Source: Spirochaetales bacterium (lineage in GTDB: Bacteria > Spirochaetota > Spirochaetia > DSM-27196 > SLST01). Taken from it: a stretch of 15,775 nt of DNA. Under the pieces are notes generated by a model. It saw only the letters and a list, made by a program, of their open reading frames with translations, was not told where the DNA came from and did not search any database. Position numbers and translations under genes: made by a program. Shown piece after piece: positions 7,100-12,980 of this stretch; positions within the stretch are counted from its first letter, which is position 1, and each line of letters starts with the position of its first letter. The stretch spans positions 1-15,775 of the forward strand of contig SLST01000099.1 in the NCBI GenBank assembly GCA_007130265.1, read 5' to 3'.

Positions 7100-7928
7100 G
7101 TGCTCCTCTGAACGGCTCGAGGAATCGATCGTCAATGGCCATTCCCTCGCAGGTGCGCCCGAGTCGTCGATCGGTTCTCGGCGGTCCGTGATAGTCGCTG
7201 CCCGCGGTGACGAGCAGCCCGAGCTCCTCAGCGATCGCGACGAGCCGATGGGCGTCCCGACGGGTGAGATTGGCATGGTAGGCCTCGATGCCGTCGAGTC
7301 CCTCGCCCCGCCACCGTTTGAGCGATTTGCGTAGCTCCTCCCACCCGAGCCGCAGTGTCTGCGGATGCGCGAGTACGGCGCGTCCACCTGCCGAGTGAAC
7401 AAGGTCGCAGGTCTTGCCCACGCTGAGACCCTCCTTGGGCAGATAGAATGGTTGCCCCTCGCCGATCATCGTGTCAAAGGCTTCCTGCAGCGTCTTGACC
7501 ACGCCGTGTCGCAGGAGCCAACGAGCGAAATGCGGCCGTCCTACCGTGTCGTGCCCGGCCATGCGCAGCAGCTCCTCGTAGGCGATGGGAATTCCCGCAC
7601 GCCGCAGCAGCTCAACCATCGACTCGTTTCGGCGCGTGCGTCGTGAGCGAGTCTCTTCGAGACGGGTCTCGAAGAGACCGTCCCAGTGCGAGAGGCCGAG
7701 TCCAAGGATATGGAAGACCCCGCTGTCCCACTCGACCTCGAGCTCGATGCCCGCGATGAAACCGATGTCGAGTCGCTCGGCGGCCTTCGTGGCCTCGTCG
7801 AGGCCGGCCACCGTGTCGTGGTCGGTCAGCGCTATCGCCGCGAGCCCCTCCGACCGTGCGAGCGACACGAGCTCGGTCGGCGTCAACGAGCCATCGGAGG
7901 CGGTCGAGTGAGCGTGCAGATCGATCAT
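7086..7928 (-). CDS. PHP-domain phosphoesterase (YciV/RNase AM-like)
   Basis: A 280-residue metal-dependent phosphoesterase. It starts with the PHP signature MIDLHAHSTASDGSLTP (H5, H7, D12), then LTDHDTV (D36, H37), GIELEV, LAHPQTL and the C-terminal GSDYHGP. All expected metal ligands are visible. The family includes 3',5'-nucleoside bisphosphate phosphatases and the 5'-3' exoribonuclease RNase AM of E. coli; the length fits that branch, though other substrates are possible. The start at 7928 is preferred over the frame's earlier ATG at 7970 because it begins exactly at the PHP motif and is preceded by GAGGAGGAG. It is the first gene of the leftward envelope operon. A TATACT box at 7943-7938 would start transcription inside the Shine-Dalgarno, so the true promoter is uncertain. 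Confidence 0.88.
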   Translation of the reverse strand: MIDLHAHSTASDGSLTPTELVSLARSEGLAAIALTDHDTVAGLDEATKAAERLDIGFIAGIELEVEWDSGVFHILGLGLSHWDGLFETRLEETRSRRTRRNESMVELLRRAGIPIAYEELLRMAGHDTVGRPHFARWLLRHGVVKTLQEAFDTMIGEGQPFYLPKEGLSVGKTCDLVHSAGGRAVLAHPQTLRLGWEELRKSLKRWRGEGLDGIEAYHANLTRRDAHRLVAIAEELGLLVTAGSDYHGPPRTDRRLGRTCEGMAIDDRFLEPFRGAREPD

Positions 7929-7948
7929 CTCCTCCTCAGTATACCTTT

Positions 7949-7979
7949 CGGTTGAACCGGTGCGGAACAAAACTTTGTT
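7949..7979. repeat. Two adjacent inverted repeats in the divergent promoter region
   Basis: CGGTT-G-AACCG (7949-7959) and AACAAA-AC-TTTGTT (7966-7979) are both perfect inverted repeats. They lie between the divergent PHP operon and the cNBD genes. The second abuts the TG of the extended -10 box. Their size and position suit operators for a dimeric regulator, possibly the Crp-like protein encoded downstream, but neither matches the classical Crp or Fnr site. Confidence 0.4.
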
Positions 7980-7994
7980 GATATAATAGATGCG
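7979..7994 (+). promoter_or_regulatory. Extended -10 promoter of the cNBD operon
   Basis: TG-A-TATAAT at 7979-7987: a perfect -10 hexamer with the extended TGn element. No -35 resembles TTGACA at 16-18 bases upstream, which is common for extended -10 promoters. The predicted start is near 7994, leaving a leader of about 33 bases with AGGAG at 8014-8018 before the GTG at 8027. Confidence 0.65.
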
Positions 7995-8026
7995 AGTGTT
8001 TACAGTACTACCCAGGAGCTAACCAG

Positions 8027-9031
8027 GTGCCGCGTCCCATGACCTTCAAGGCCAACTCGGTCATCTACTTCCGTGGCGATGTAAGCGACAGGATCTATAT
8101 CCTCAAATCCGGGCGCATCAGTCTCAACTCAACGGACATCGAGACCGGCCAGGAGATCCACGACTACATTCAGACCGGAGAGTTCTTCGGAGTGAAGAGC
8201 GCGCTGGGCAAGTATCCCCGGGAAGAGAATGCGGTGGTCCTCGCGGACGCCTCGGTGATCATGTTCACCGTGCCCGAGTTCGAGCAGCTGGTCAGCCAGA
8301 ACACGCGCATCATCATGAAGATGCTCAAGGTATTCAGCAATCAGCTTCGAAGGATGCACGGGAAGGTAAGTGCACTGCTTGCCGAGGACGAACAGGTCGA
8401 TCCGGAGTCGGGATTGTTCAATATCGGGCAGTACTATCTGGGCAAGAAACGGTACGAGCAGGCGCTCTACGCGTTCCGCCGCTACCTCACCTATTACCCG
8501 TCGGGCCGACTCCATACCCGGGCGAACGAGCTCGCGCAGACAGCCGAGCAGTTCCTTCAGCAGTACGGATCGGGCAAAGGACCGAACATTGACGGGGTCG
8601 AAGCCGCCTCACCGACCGAGACGACGAATCCGGACGCAGGCAGACAGCTCTCGGACGCCGCAAAGGAGTTCTACGCTGCGGTGAGCACCTTCAGCCAACA
8701 GAAGTACGCGGATGCGATGCGGGCCTTCAGGCGAATCGCCGACACGGGCACGGATGAAGAGTACCGCATCAAGGCGCTCTTTGAGATGGGGCGGTGTTTC
8801 TCCAGTCTCGGGCAGCACGACGCGTGCATCAAGCACTTCACCGGTCTTATCCAGCGCTACCCCAAGATCCCCGAGCTTCCTGATGCGCTTTACTACGTCG
8901 GTCAGTCGTACCAGGAGAAGGGAGATACCCAGCGTGCTCAGAGTTTCTACCAGAAGATCACGAGTATGCCGGGTGTCGGTGAGGCGTTGATGCGCAAGGT
9001 CCGACGCGCGATCAAGGCGGGAGGCGGCTGA
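8027..9031 (+). CDS. Cyclic-nucleotide-binding-domain protein fused to TPR repeats, no DNA-binding domain
   Basis: A 334-residue protein without signal peptide or membrane helix, so probably cytoplasmic. Residues about 5-112 form a cNBD fold (IYFRGDVSDRIYILKSGRI, then GEFFGV). Residues about 130-185 and 205-330 are TPR-like helix pairs (IGQYYLGKKRYEQALYAF, YYVGQSYQEKGDTQRAQSF), similar in pattern to BamD/YbgF-type repeats. The phosphate-binding cassette is degraded: the usual FGE is FGV (V56), and the Arg-Ser-Ala-Thr segment reads REENAV (65-70), so cAMP or c-di-GMP binding in the classical way is doubtful. There is no helix-turn-helix. The GTG start at 8027 has AGGAG eight bases upstream. 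It ends one base before the Crp/Fnr gene, so the two are co-translated and may form a sensor-adaptor pair. Confidence 0.85.
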   Translation: MPRPMTFKANSVIYFRGDVSDRIYILKSGRISLNSTDIETGQEIHDYIQTGEFFGVKSALGKYPREENAVVLADASVIMFTVPEFEQLVSQNTRIIMKMLKVFSNQLRRMHGKVSALLAEDEQVDPESGLFNIGQYYLGKKRYEQALYAFRRYLTYYPSGRLHTRANELAQTAEQFLQQYGSGKGPNIDGVEAASPTETTNPDAGRQLSDAAKEFYAAVSTFSQQKYADAMRAFRRIADTGTDEEYRIKALFEMGRCFSSLGQHDACIKHFTGLIQRYPKIPELPDALYYVGQSYQEKGDTQRAQSFYQKITSMPGVGEALMRKVRRAIKAGGG

Positions 9032-9032
9032 T

Positions 9033-9665
9033 ATGAACCTCGAGGCGTTTGAGCGATTTGCCGTCGGGTATCAGCCCGGAGAGATCATCTTCTGCGAGTA
9101 CGAGCCCGGCGACGCGTTCTATCTCATACAGCAGGGCCGTGTTCAGATCTCGAAGATCATGGGGGACATCGAGAAGACGGTCGACGTCCTGCAGCCGGGA
9201 GAGATCTTCGGTGAGATGGCGATTCTCGAAGAGGCACCCCGTTCGGCAACCGCGATCGCCGCGGAACGAGTGAAGTGTCTCGAGTTCAACCGGGAAAACT
9301 TCGAGATCCTGATGCGGGGCAATCCCGCGATCGCGCTCAAACTCCTGAAGCTCTTCACAAAGCGTATCTACGACCAACGCAGACGGTTCATGATACTCAC
9401 GCTTGATGACACGCAGGCGAGGGTGGCCGACGTTTTCCTGATGTTGAACGAGCTGCGCGGACAACCGGAGGACGAGACGGATGAGCGCGTGTTCTCCACG
9501 ACGCAGGAGGATGTGGCGCACTGGGCAGGCCTGTCCACCGAGGAAACCCGCCATGTGCTGAACCACTTCGTGAGTCAGCGACGACTCGAGGTCGAGCAGG
9601 ACCGCATCATCCTGAAGAACATCAATGAGTTCGTTCGGTTCGTGAACTCGCGGCGCAAGCAGTAG
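9033..9665 (+). CDS. Crp/Fnr-family transcriptional regulator
   Basis: A 210-residue regulator. The cNBD covers about 5-115 and has an intact cassette: FGEMAIL with E61, then EEAPRSATAIA with R70-S71, the residues that hold the cyclic phosphate and ribose in CRP. A long C-helix (about 98-130) should form the dimer interface. Residues about 156-186 form a Crp-type helix-turn-helix (STTQEDVAHWAGLSTEETRH), followed by a wing (LEVEQDRIILKN). There is no iron-sulfur cysteine cluster as in Fnr. The ATG at 9033 follows the preceding stop by one base with GGGAGG upstream. The ligand could be cAMP or another cyclic nucleotide. Targets are unknown; the inverted repeats at 7949-7979 are candidates for autoregulation. 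Confidence 0.9.
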   Translation: MNLEAFERFAVGYQPGEIIFCEYEPGDAFYLIQQGRVQISKIMGDIEKTVDVLQPGEIFGEMAILEEAPRSATAIAAERVKCLEFNRENFEILMRGNPAIALKLLKLFTKRIYDQRRRFMILTLDDTQARVADVFLMLNELRGQPEDETDERVFSTTQEDVAHWAGLSTEETRHVLNHFVSQRRLEVEQDRIILKNINEFVRFVNSRRKQ

Positions 9666-9700
9666 GGCCAGACGGTCTCGACCGACGGGTCTCGACGGTC

Positions 9701-9736
9701 TTCACAATCACGCGGCGATCCGGTATATTCCATGGC
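9701..9736 (+). promoter_or_regulatory. Sigma-70-type promoter of tRNA-Thr
   Basis: TTCACA (9701-9706, 5 of 6), spacer of exactly 17 bases, TATATT (9724-9729, 5 of 6). The predicted start near 9736 lies 24 bases before the tRNA 5' end, suitable for a short leader removed by RNase P. Confidence 0.7.
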
Positions 9737-9759
9737 GCGTCGATCGATGATCGTAGCTT

Positions 9760-9831
9760 GCCAAGGTAGCTCAGGGGCAGAGCAGCTCACTCGTAATGAG
9801 CAGGTCGTGAGTTCGAATCTCACTCTTGGCT
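9760..9831 (+). tRNA. tRNA-Thr (anticodon CGT)
   Basis: A full cloverleaf can be drawn. Acceptor GCCAAGG (9760-9766) pairs with TCTTGGC (9824-9830) with one G-U pair. The D arm is GCTC/GAGC. The anticodon stem GCTCA/TGAGC encloses loop CTCGTAA with anticodon CGT, reading ACG (Thr). The T arm is GTGAG-TTCGAAT-CTCAC. The discriminator base is T (9831), less usual for bacterial tRNA-Thr, which commonly has A. CCA is not encoded. It lies between the Crp gene and flgF; the flgF frame stays open through it, but flgF begins later. Confidence 0.95.
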
Positions 9832-9855
9832 TTCCCTTCAAGTTGACTTCCGGTC

Positions 9856-9883
9856 TAATCCATGCCTCTCTCCCCGCCGATAC
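9856..9883 (+). promoter_or_regulatory. Candidate sigma-28 (FliA-type) promoter before flgF
   Basis: TAAT (9856-9859), 16 bases, GCCGATAC (9876-9883), compared with the FliA consensus TAAA-N15-GCCGATAA. There is one mismatch in each half and one extra spacer base. It would start transcription near 9890, just before the AGGGAGG (9891-9897) of flgF. The position in front of a flagellar operon supports it, but the match is imperfect. Confidence 0.4.
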
Positions 9884-9902
9884 TCAGGTCAGGGAGGCTT
9901 CT

Positions 9903-10763
9903 GTGCTACGAGGCATGTATACCGGAGCTGCCGGGATGGTGGTTCAGCAGAACCGTCTTGACGCGCTCTCCAACAACCTCGCGAATGTCGATACCGACGG
10001 GTATAAGCGCGATACTCCCATCCAGAAAGCGTTCCCGGAGCTGCTGATCCGGCGGATGAGCGACGACGGAGTGCGTCAGATTCCTCTGCGCAGCTTCCCC
10101 GTGGGCTCCTACGATGTCGCTCCCGTGGTCGGCAGCGTCGGCACGGGTGTGGAGACGAACGAGTACTACACGGTCTTCAGCCAGGGAAGCCTTCGTCAGA
10201 CGGACAACGCCTTTGACCTGTCCCTCGAAGGGAAGGGGTTCTTTGTCGTCGACACCCCGTACGGCGAACGGTACACCCGCAACGGCAGCTTCCTGATTGG
10301 ACCTGAAGGGATGCTCGTGACGAAGCAGGGGTATCCGGTGCTTGGAGAGGACGGACCCATCCAGCTGAAACTGAACAACTTCGTCGTGGATGAAGACGGG
10401 GTGATCTTTGAGAACGCCGCGCTCGCCGACGATCCGCTCCGACTCGTGAGTATGCGGGAGAACGAATGGGAAGAGACGGTAGAGGTCGACCGTCTGCGAA
10501 TCGTCGACATGAGAAACACCCGTTATCTGCGGAAACAAGGTGACAGTTTCTGGGCCACGACCGAGGAATCCGGTGAGGCGTTCATCATCGACGACGGGCG
10601 CCCGAAGGTTCGTCAGGGGTTTCTCGAGACGAGCAACGTCAATCCCGTGACCGAGATGGTTCAGCTGATCGAGGTCAATCGCGCCTACGAAGCAAATCAG
10701 CGTGCGATCCAGTCACACGATCAGATGACGCAGAAGCTGATCAACGAAGCGATCAGGCTGTAA
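9903..10763 (+). CDS. flgF: Flagellar proximal rod protein FlgF (FlgF/FlhO type)
   Basis: A 286-residue flagellar rod protein of the FlgF/FlgG family, secreted through the flagellar type III apparatus and assembled in the periplasm. The N-terminal rod motif LSNNLANVDTDGYKR and the C-terminal coiled segment (TSNVNPVTEMVQLIEVNRAYEANQ, given here as TSNVNPVTEM and NRAYEANQ) are both typical, with GKGFFVVDTPYGERYTRNG in the middle. The start is the GTG at 9903, because AGGGAGG lies five bases upstream and the protein then begins LRGMYTGAAGM as the family does. The in-frame ATG at 9732 would run through tRNA-Thr and is rejected. It is followed by flgG after 11 bases. Confidence 0.93.
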   Translation: MLRGMYTGAAGMVVQQNRLDALSNNLANVDTDGYKRDTPIQKAFPELLIRRMSDDGVRQIPLRSFPVGSYDVAPVVGSVGTGVETNEYYTVFSQGSLRQTDNAFDLSLEGKGFFVVDTPYGERYTRNGSFLIGPEGMLVTKQGYPVLGEDGPIQLKLNNFVVDEDGVIFENAALADDPLRLVSMRENEWEETVEVDRLRIVDMRNTRYLRKQGDSFWATTEESGEAFIIDDGRPKVRQGFLETSNVNPVTEMVQLIEVNRAYEANQRAIQSHDQMTQKLINEAIRL

Positions 10764-10774
10764 GGAGTAGCATC

Positions 10775-11569
10775 ATGATGAGATCACTGTGGACTGCCGC
10801 GTCGGGTATGGTCGGTCAGCAGTTCAACATAGACACGATCGCCAACAACCTTTCGAACGTGAACACGACCGGTTTCAAGAAGAATCGGCCTGACTTCGAG
10901 GACTTGCTCTATCACACCGTCCGCATGGCCGGAACTCCTGCTACCGAAGAGACGCTCGTGCCCGTCGGGGTGCAGGTGGGACACGGCGTGAAGGTTGGTG
11001 CGACTCAGAAGATCCACACTCAGGGCTCGCTCCAGAACACCGGAAATGTCGGTGACATTGCGATTCAGGGGGAGGGCTTCTTTCGGGTCCTTCTGTACGA
11101 CGGAAGCTTCGCCTACACACGTGACGGTTCGTTCAAGATCGATTCCAACGGCCAGTTCGTCGACAGTAACGGCTATCGTCTTATCCCGGAGGTCATCCTT
11201 CCGGAGGGATTTATCCGGGAGTCGGTCAGCATATCGCAGGACGGACGGGTGACGACGAAGCTTCCCGGACTCGATGACCCGATCGACGTCGGGCAGCTCG
11301 AGCTCTACCGGTTCGTGAATCCGGCAGGTCTTCAGGCAATCGGGGACAATCTCTACCGGGTCTCGAGCGCGTCCGGCGATCCAATCGCCGCGCAGCCGGG
11401 ATTCGATGGCATGGGTCAGACGTTGCATAAGTTTCTCGAGCTGTCGAACGTCGAGGTGGTTCAGGAGATGGTCAACATGATCGTCGCTCAGCGGGCTTAC
11501 GAGATGAACTCCAAGGCCATTCAGACGAGCGACTCGATGCTCGGTATCGCCGCCGCGCTGAAGAGGTAG
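10775..11569 (+). CDS. flgG: Flagellar distal rod protein FlgG
   Basis: A 264-residue protein, the normal length of FlgG. The N-terminus MRSLWTAASGM with TIANNLSNVNTTGFKK is the rod signature. Central IQGEGFFRVLLYDGS and FAYTRDGSFKID are the family's domain motifs. The C-terminus has LSNVEVVQEMVNMIVAQRAYEMNSKAIQTSD, split here as LSNVEVVQEMVNM and AQRAYEMNSKAIQT. The ATG at 10775 (followed directly by another ATG) has AAGGAG seven bases upstream, overlapping the flgF stop codon. It forms the distal rod of the periplasmic flagellum and is co-transcribed with flgF and flgJ. Confidence 0.96.
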   Translation: MMRSLWTAASGMVGQQFNIDTIANNLSNVNTTGFKKNRPDFEDLLYHTVRMAGTPATEETLVPVGVQVGHGVKVGATQKIHTQGSLQNTGNVGDIAIQGEGFFRVLLYDGSFAYTRDGSFKIDSNGQFVDSNGYRLIPEVILPEGFIRESVSISQDGRVTTKLPGLDDPIDVGQLELYRFVNPAGLQAIGDNLYRVSSASGDPIAAQPGFDGMGQTLHKFLELSNVEVVQEMVNMIVAQRAYEMNSKAIQTSDSMLGIAAALKR

Positions 11570-11574
11570 AAGAG

Positions 11575-11928
11575 ATGGAAGCGATAGGGGCGAGCATGGC
11601 TCGATGGAACGCCACGCAGCTGCGGCCCGAACTGCCGTCTGGTGACGATCGGACCCAGCTGCGCTTCGTTGCGCAGGAGTTCGAGTCTCTGTTCGCAAAA
11701 CAGATGCTCGACAGCATGCGTGCTACACTCAACCGCGAGGACGATCTATTCGACGGCGGAATGGCGCAGGACATCTTTGAGGACATGCTCTACGAAGAGT
11801 ATGCCCGGATGATGTCCCGCACCGGCAGCCTGGGAATTGCGGACATGATCGTTCGTCAGTATGAGCATACCGTCTCCGCGCAGGTTGTGAATCCCGAGCG
11901 AGCTGCCTCGGTGTATGATTCTTTGTAA
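11575..11928 (+). CDS. flgJ: FlgJ-type rod-binding protein, N-terminal domain only
   Basis: A 117-residue protein matching only the rod-binding (capping) half of FlgJ: VAQEFESLFAKQMLDSMRATL, given as EFESLFAKQMLDSM, then FDGGMAQDIFEDMLYEEYARMM and GSLGIADMIVRQ. The C-terminal muramidase domain of enterobacterial FlgJ is absent, as in many non-proteobacterial flagellates. The rod must then cross the peptidoglycan with help from another hydrolase. It lies 5 bases after flgG with AAGAG just before the ATG. No terminator is visible after it. Confidence 0.88.
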   Translation: MEAIGASMARWNATQLRPELPSGDDRTQLRFVAQEFESLFAKQMLDSMRATLNREDDLFDGGMAQDIFEDMLYEEYARMMSRTGSLGIADMIVRQYEHTVSAQVVNPERAASVYDSL

Positions 11929-11997
11929 GCGGGTCGAATCGCTCGTATACAATTCTGCACACTTCCGTCGACGGTTATGGCGTCTGAAGTATTGGTC

Positions 11998-12024
11998 GTG
12001 TAAGTCGCTTTGTGTAAGTCACTT
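11998..12024 (+). repeat. Direct repeat of 13 bases upstream of the sigma-54 promoter
   Basis: GTGTAAGTCGCTT (11998-12010) and GTGTAAGTCACTT (12012-12024) are 12 of 13 identical with a period of 14 bases. The second copy contains the perfect inverted repeat TAAGT-C-ACTTA (12015-12025). They end 25 bases before the -24 box of the sigma-54 promoter. They are candidates for binding sites of an activator or repressor of the sigma factor gene. Confidence 0.5.
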
Positions 12025-12049
12025 AAAAGCACGGTGTGAGGCGCTGACA

Positions 12050-12066
12050 TTGGCACGTACTTTGCT
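12050..12066 (+). promoter_or_regulatory. Sigma-54 (RpoN) promoter of the RpoS-like sigma gene
   Basis: TTGGCACG (12050-12057), TACT, TTGCT (12062-12066) matches the sigma-54 consensus YTGGCACG-N4-TTGCW at every conserved position, with GG and GC separated by the required 10 bases. The start is predicted near 12077, immediately before GGGAG (12078-12082) and 11 bases before the ATG at 12088. The short leader therefore contains just the ribosome-binding site. Confidence 0.88.
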
Positions 12067-12087
12067 ATATCCTATGTGGGAGTAAGT

Positions 12088-12933
12088 ATGGCCAGAAAAA
12101 AGAGTAAGACCGTACGAGATGATGACGCGCTCAAGGCGTACTTCAGCCAGATACGCAACACCCGGTTGCTGACGTTCGAGGAAGAGCTCGAGCTGTCGCG
12201 GCGGATCGAGCAGGGCGATGAACAGGCGCGACAGGAGCTTGTCGAGGCGAATCTCAGACTGGTCGTCAAGATCGCAAAGGCCTACGTCTCCTCGGACGTC
12301 GGACTGCTCGACCTCGTCCAGGAAGGAAACCTCGGGTTACTGAAAGCCGCGAACAAGTACGATCACCGCAAGAAGGTTCGGTTTTCGACCTACGCGTCGT
12401 GGTGGATCAAACAGTCGATCACGCGCGCGCTGAGCAACAAGCGGCGCAGCATCAGGTTGCCTCACCGCAAGGAAGACGCTCTGCGCAAGATACAGCGTGC
12501 GTACAACACGCTGAGTCAGACGCACTCACGCCGGCCGAGCGTCGAGGAAGTTGCCCGTGAAGTGGGCATGCCGAGCGGTGAGGTGGCTCAGATACTGAGC
12601 ATCTCCAGCGGCCCCGTCTCGCTCGACAGCGACATCAACTCCGAGACAGGTACGCTGCACGACGTGTTCGAGGACTACAGCTATTCCCCGGAGACCGAAA
12701 TCATGCAGCAGGTGATGCGTGAGGAGACTCTGCGGTTCCTCGAGCGGCTGCGGGAGAAGGAGAAGAAGATACTCCTCTACCGCTTTGCCTTCTATGGGGG
12801 CAAGAAGTACACGTTGAAACGCATAAGCGATGAGATGGGGATTAGTCCGGAGACGGTGCGACAGATAGAGATGCGGGCGTTGCGGAAGCTGCGACAGCAC
12901 GCAGCCGAGGTCGAGGAGTTTGTGCATAGTTAA
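12088..12933 (+). CDS. rpoS: Group 2 sigma factor, RpoS-like
   Basis: A 281-residue sigma-70-family protein. It lacks region 1.1, has region 1.2 (about 8-38), region 2 (LVEANLRLVVKIAKAY, LLDLVQEGNLGLLKA, FSTYASWWIKQSITRAL), region 3 (RPSVEEVAREVGM) and region 4 with a helix-turn-helix (YTLKRISDEMGISPETVRQIE). It is too short for the primary RpoD and too complete for a FliA or ECF factor, so it is a general-stress type alternative sigma. The start is ATG 12088, which has GGGAG five bases upstream. An earlier GTG at 12076 precedes the predicted transcription start and is rejected. The sigma-54 promoter suggests an RpoN-RpoS cascade like that known in Borrelia. Whether it is a true RpoS orthologue needs a phylogeny. 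Confidence 0.85.
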   Translation: MARKKSKTVRDDDALKAYFSQIRNTRLLTFEEELELSRRIEQGDEQARQELVEANLRLVVKIAKAYVSSDVGLLDLVQEGNLGLLKAANKYDHRKKVRFSTYASWWIKQSITRALSNKRRSIRLPHRKEDALRKIQRAYNTLSQTHSRRPSVEEVAREVGMPSGEVAQILSISSGPVSLDSDINSETGTLHDVFEDYSYSPETEIMQQVMREETLRFLERLREKEKKILLYRFAFYGGKKYTLKRISDEMGISPETVRQIEMRALRKLRQHAAEVEEFVHS

Positions 12934-12980
12934 GACGCTCGAAGTCTCAACAATCCTGTCGGGCAGATCGATGATATAGC

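Noticed and set aside
4259..7111. A 950-codon open frame on the plus strand
   Set aside because: It lies wholly opposite the mlaD/mlaF/mlaE genes, is rich in Arg/Asp/Glu without any recognisable domain, and arises from the codon bias of the GC-rich genes on the other strand.
7100..7402. N-terminal extension of the MlaE-like permease to 7402
   Set aside because: The extension is Ser/Arg-rich and overlaps the conserved PHP gene out of frame. The GTG at 7099 has a Shine-Dalgarno and gives the usual MlaE length.
9666..9759. Rho-independent terminator after the Crp/Fnr gene
   Set aside because: Only a short GACC-GACG-GGTC hairpin can be drawn and no T-run follows it.
9760..9831. tRNA-Thr as an integration site of a mobile element
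   Set aside because: No integrase, no duplicated tRNA 3' end and no foreign composition were seen; ordinary flagellar genes follow.
9732..9902. flgF beginning at the ATG at 9732
   Set aside because: That frame would translate tRNA-Thr. The family N-terminus begins at the GTG 9903, which has a strong ribosome-binding site.
11964..11973. CCGTCGACGG palindrome after flgJ
   Set aside because: It is a 10-base palindrome with no loop and no T-run, common by chance in GC-rich DNA, and not a terminator.
12076..12087. GTG at 12076 as the start of the sigma factor
   Set aside because: It lies at or before the predicted sigma-54 transcription start and has no ribosome-binding site; ATG 12088 has GGGAG five bases upstream.
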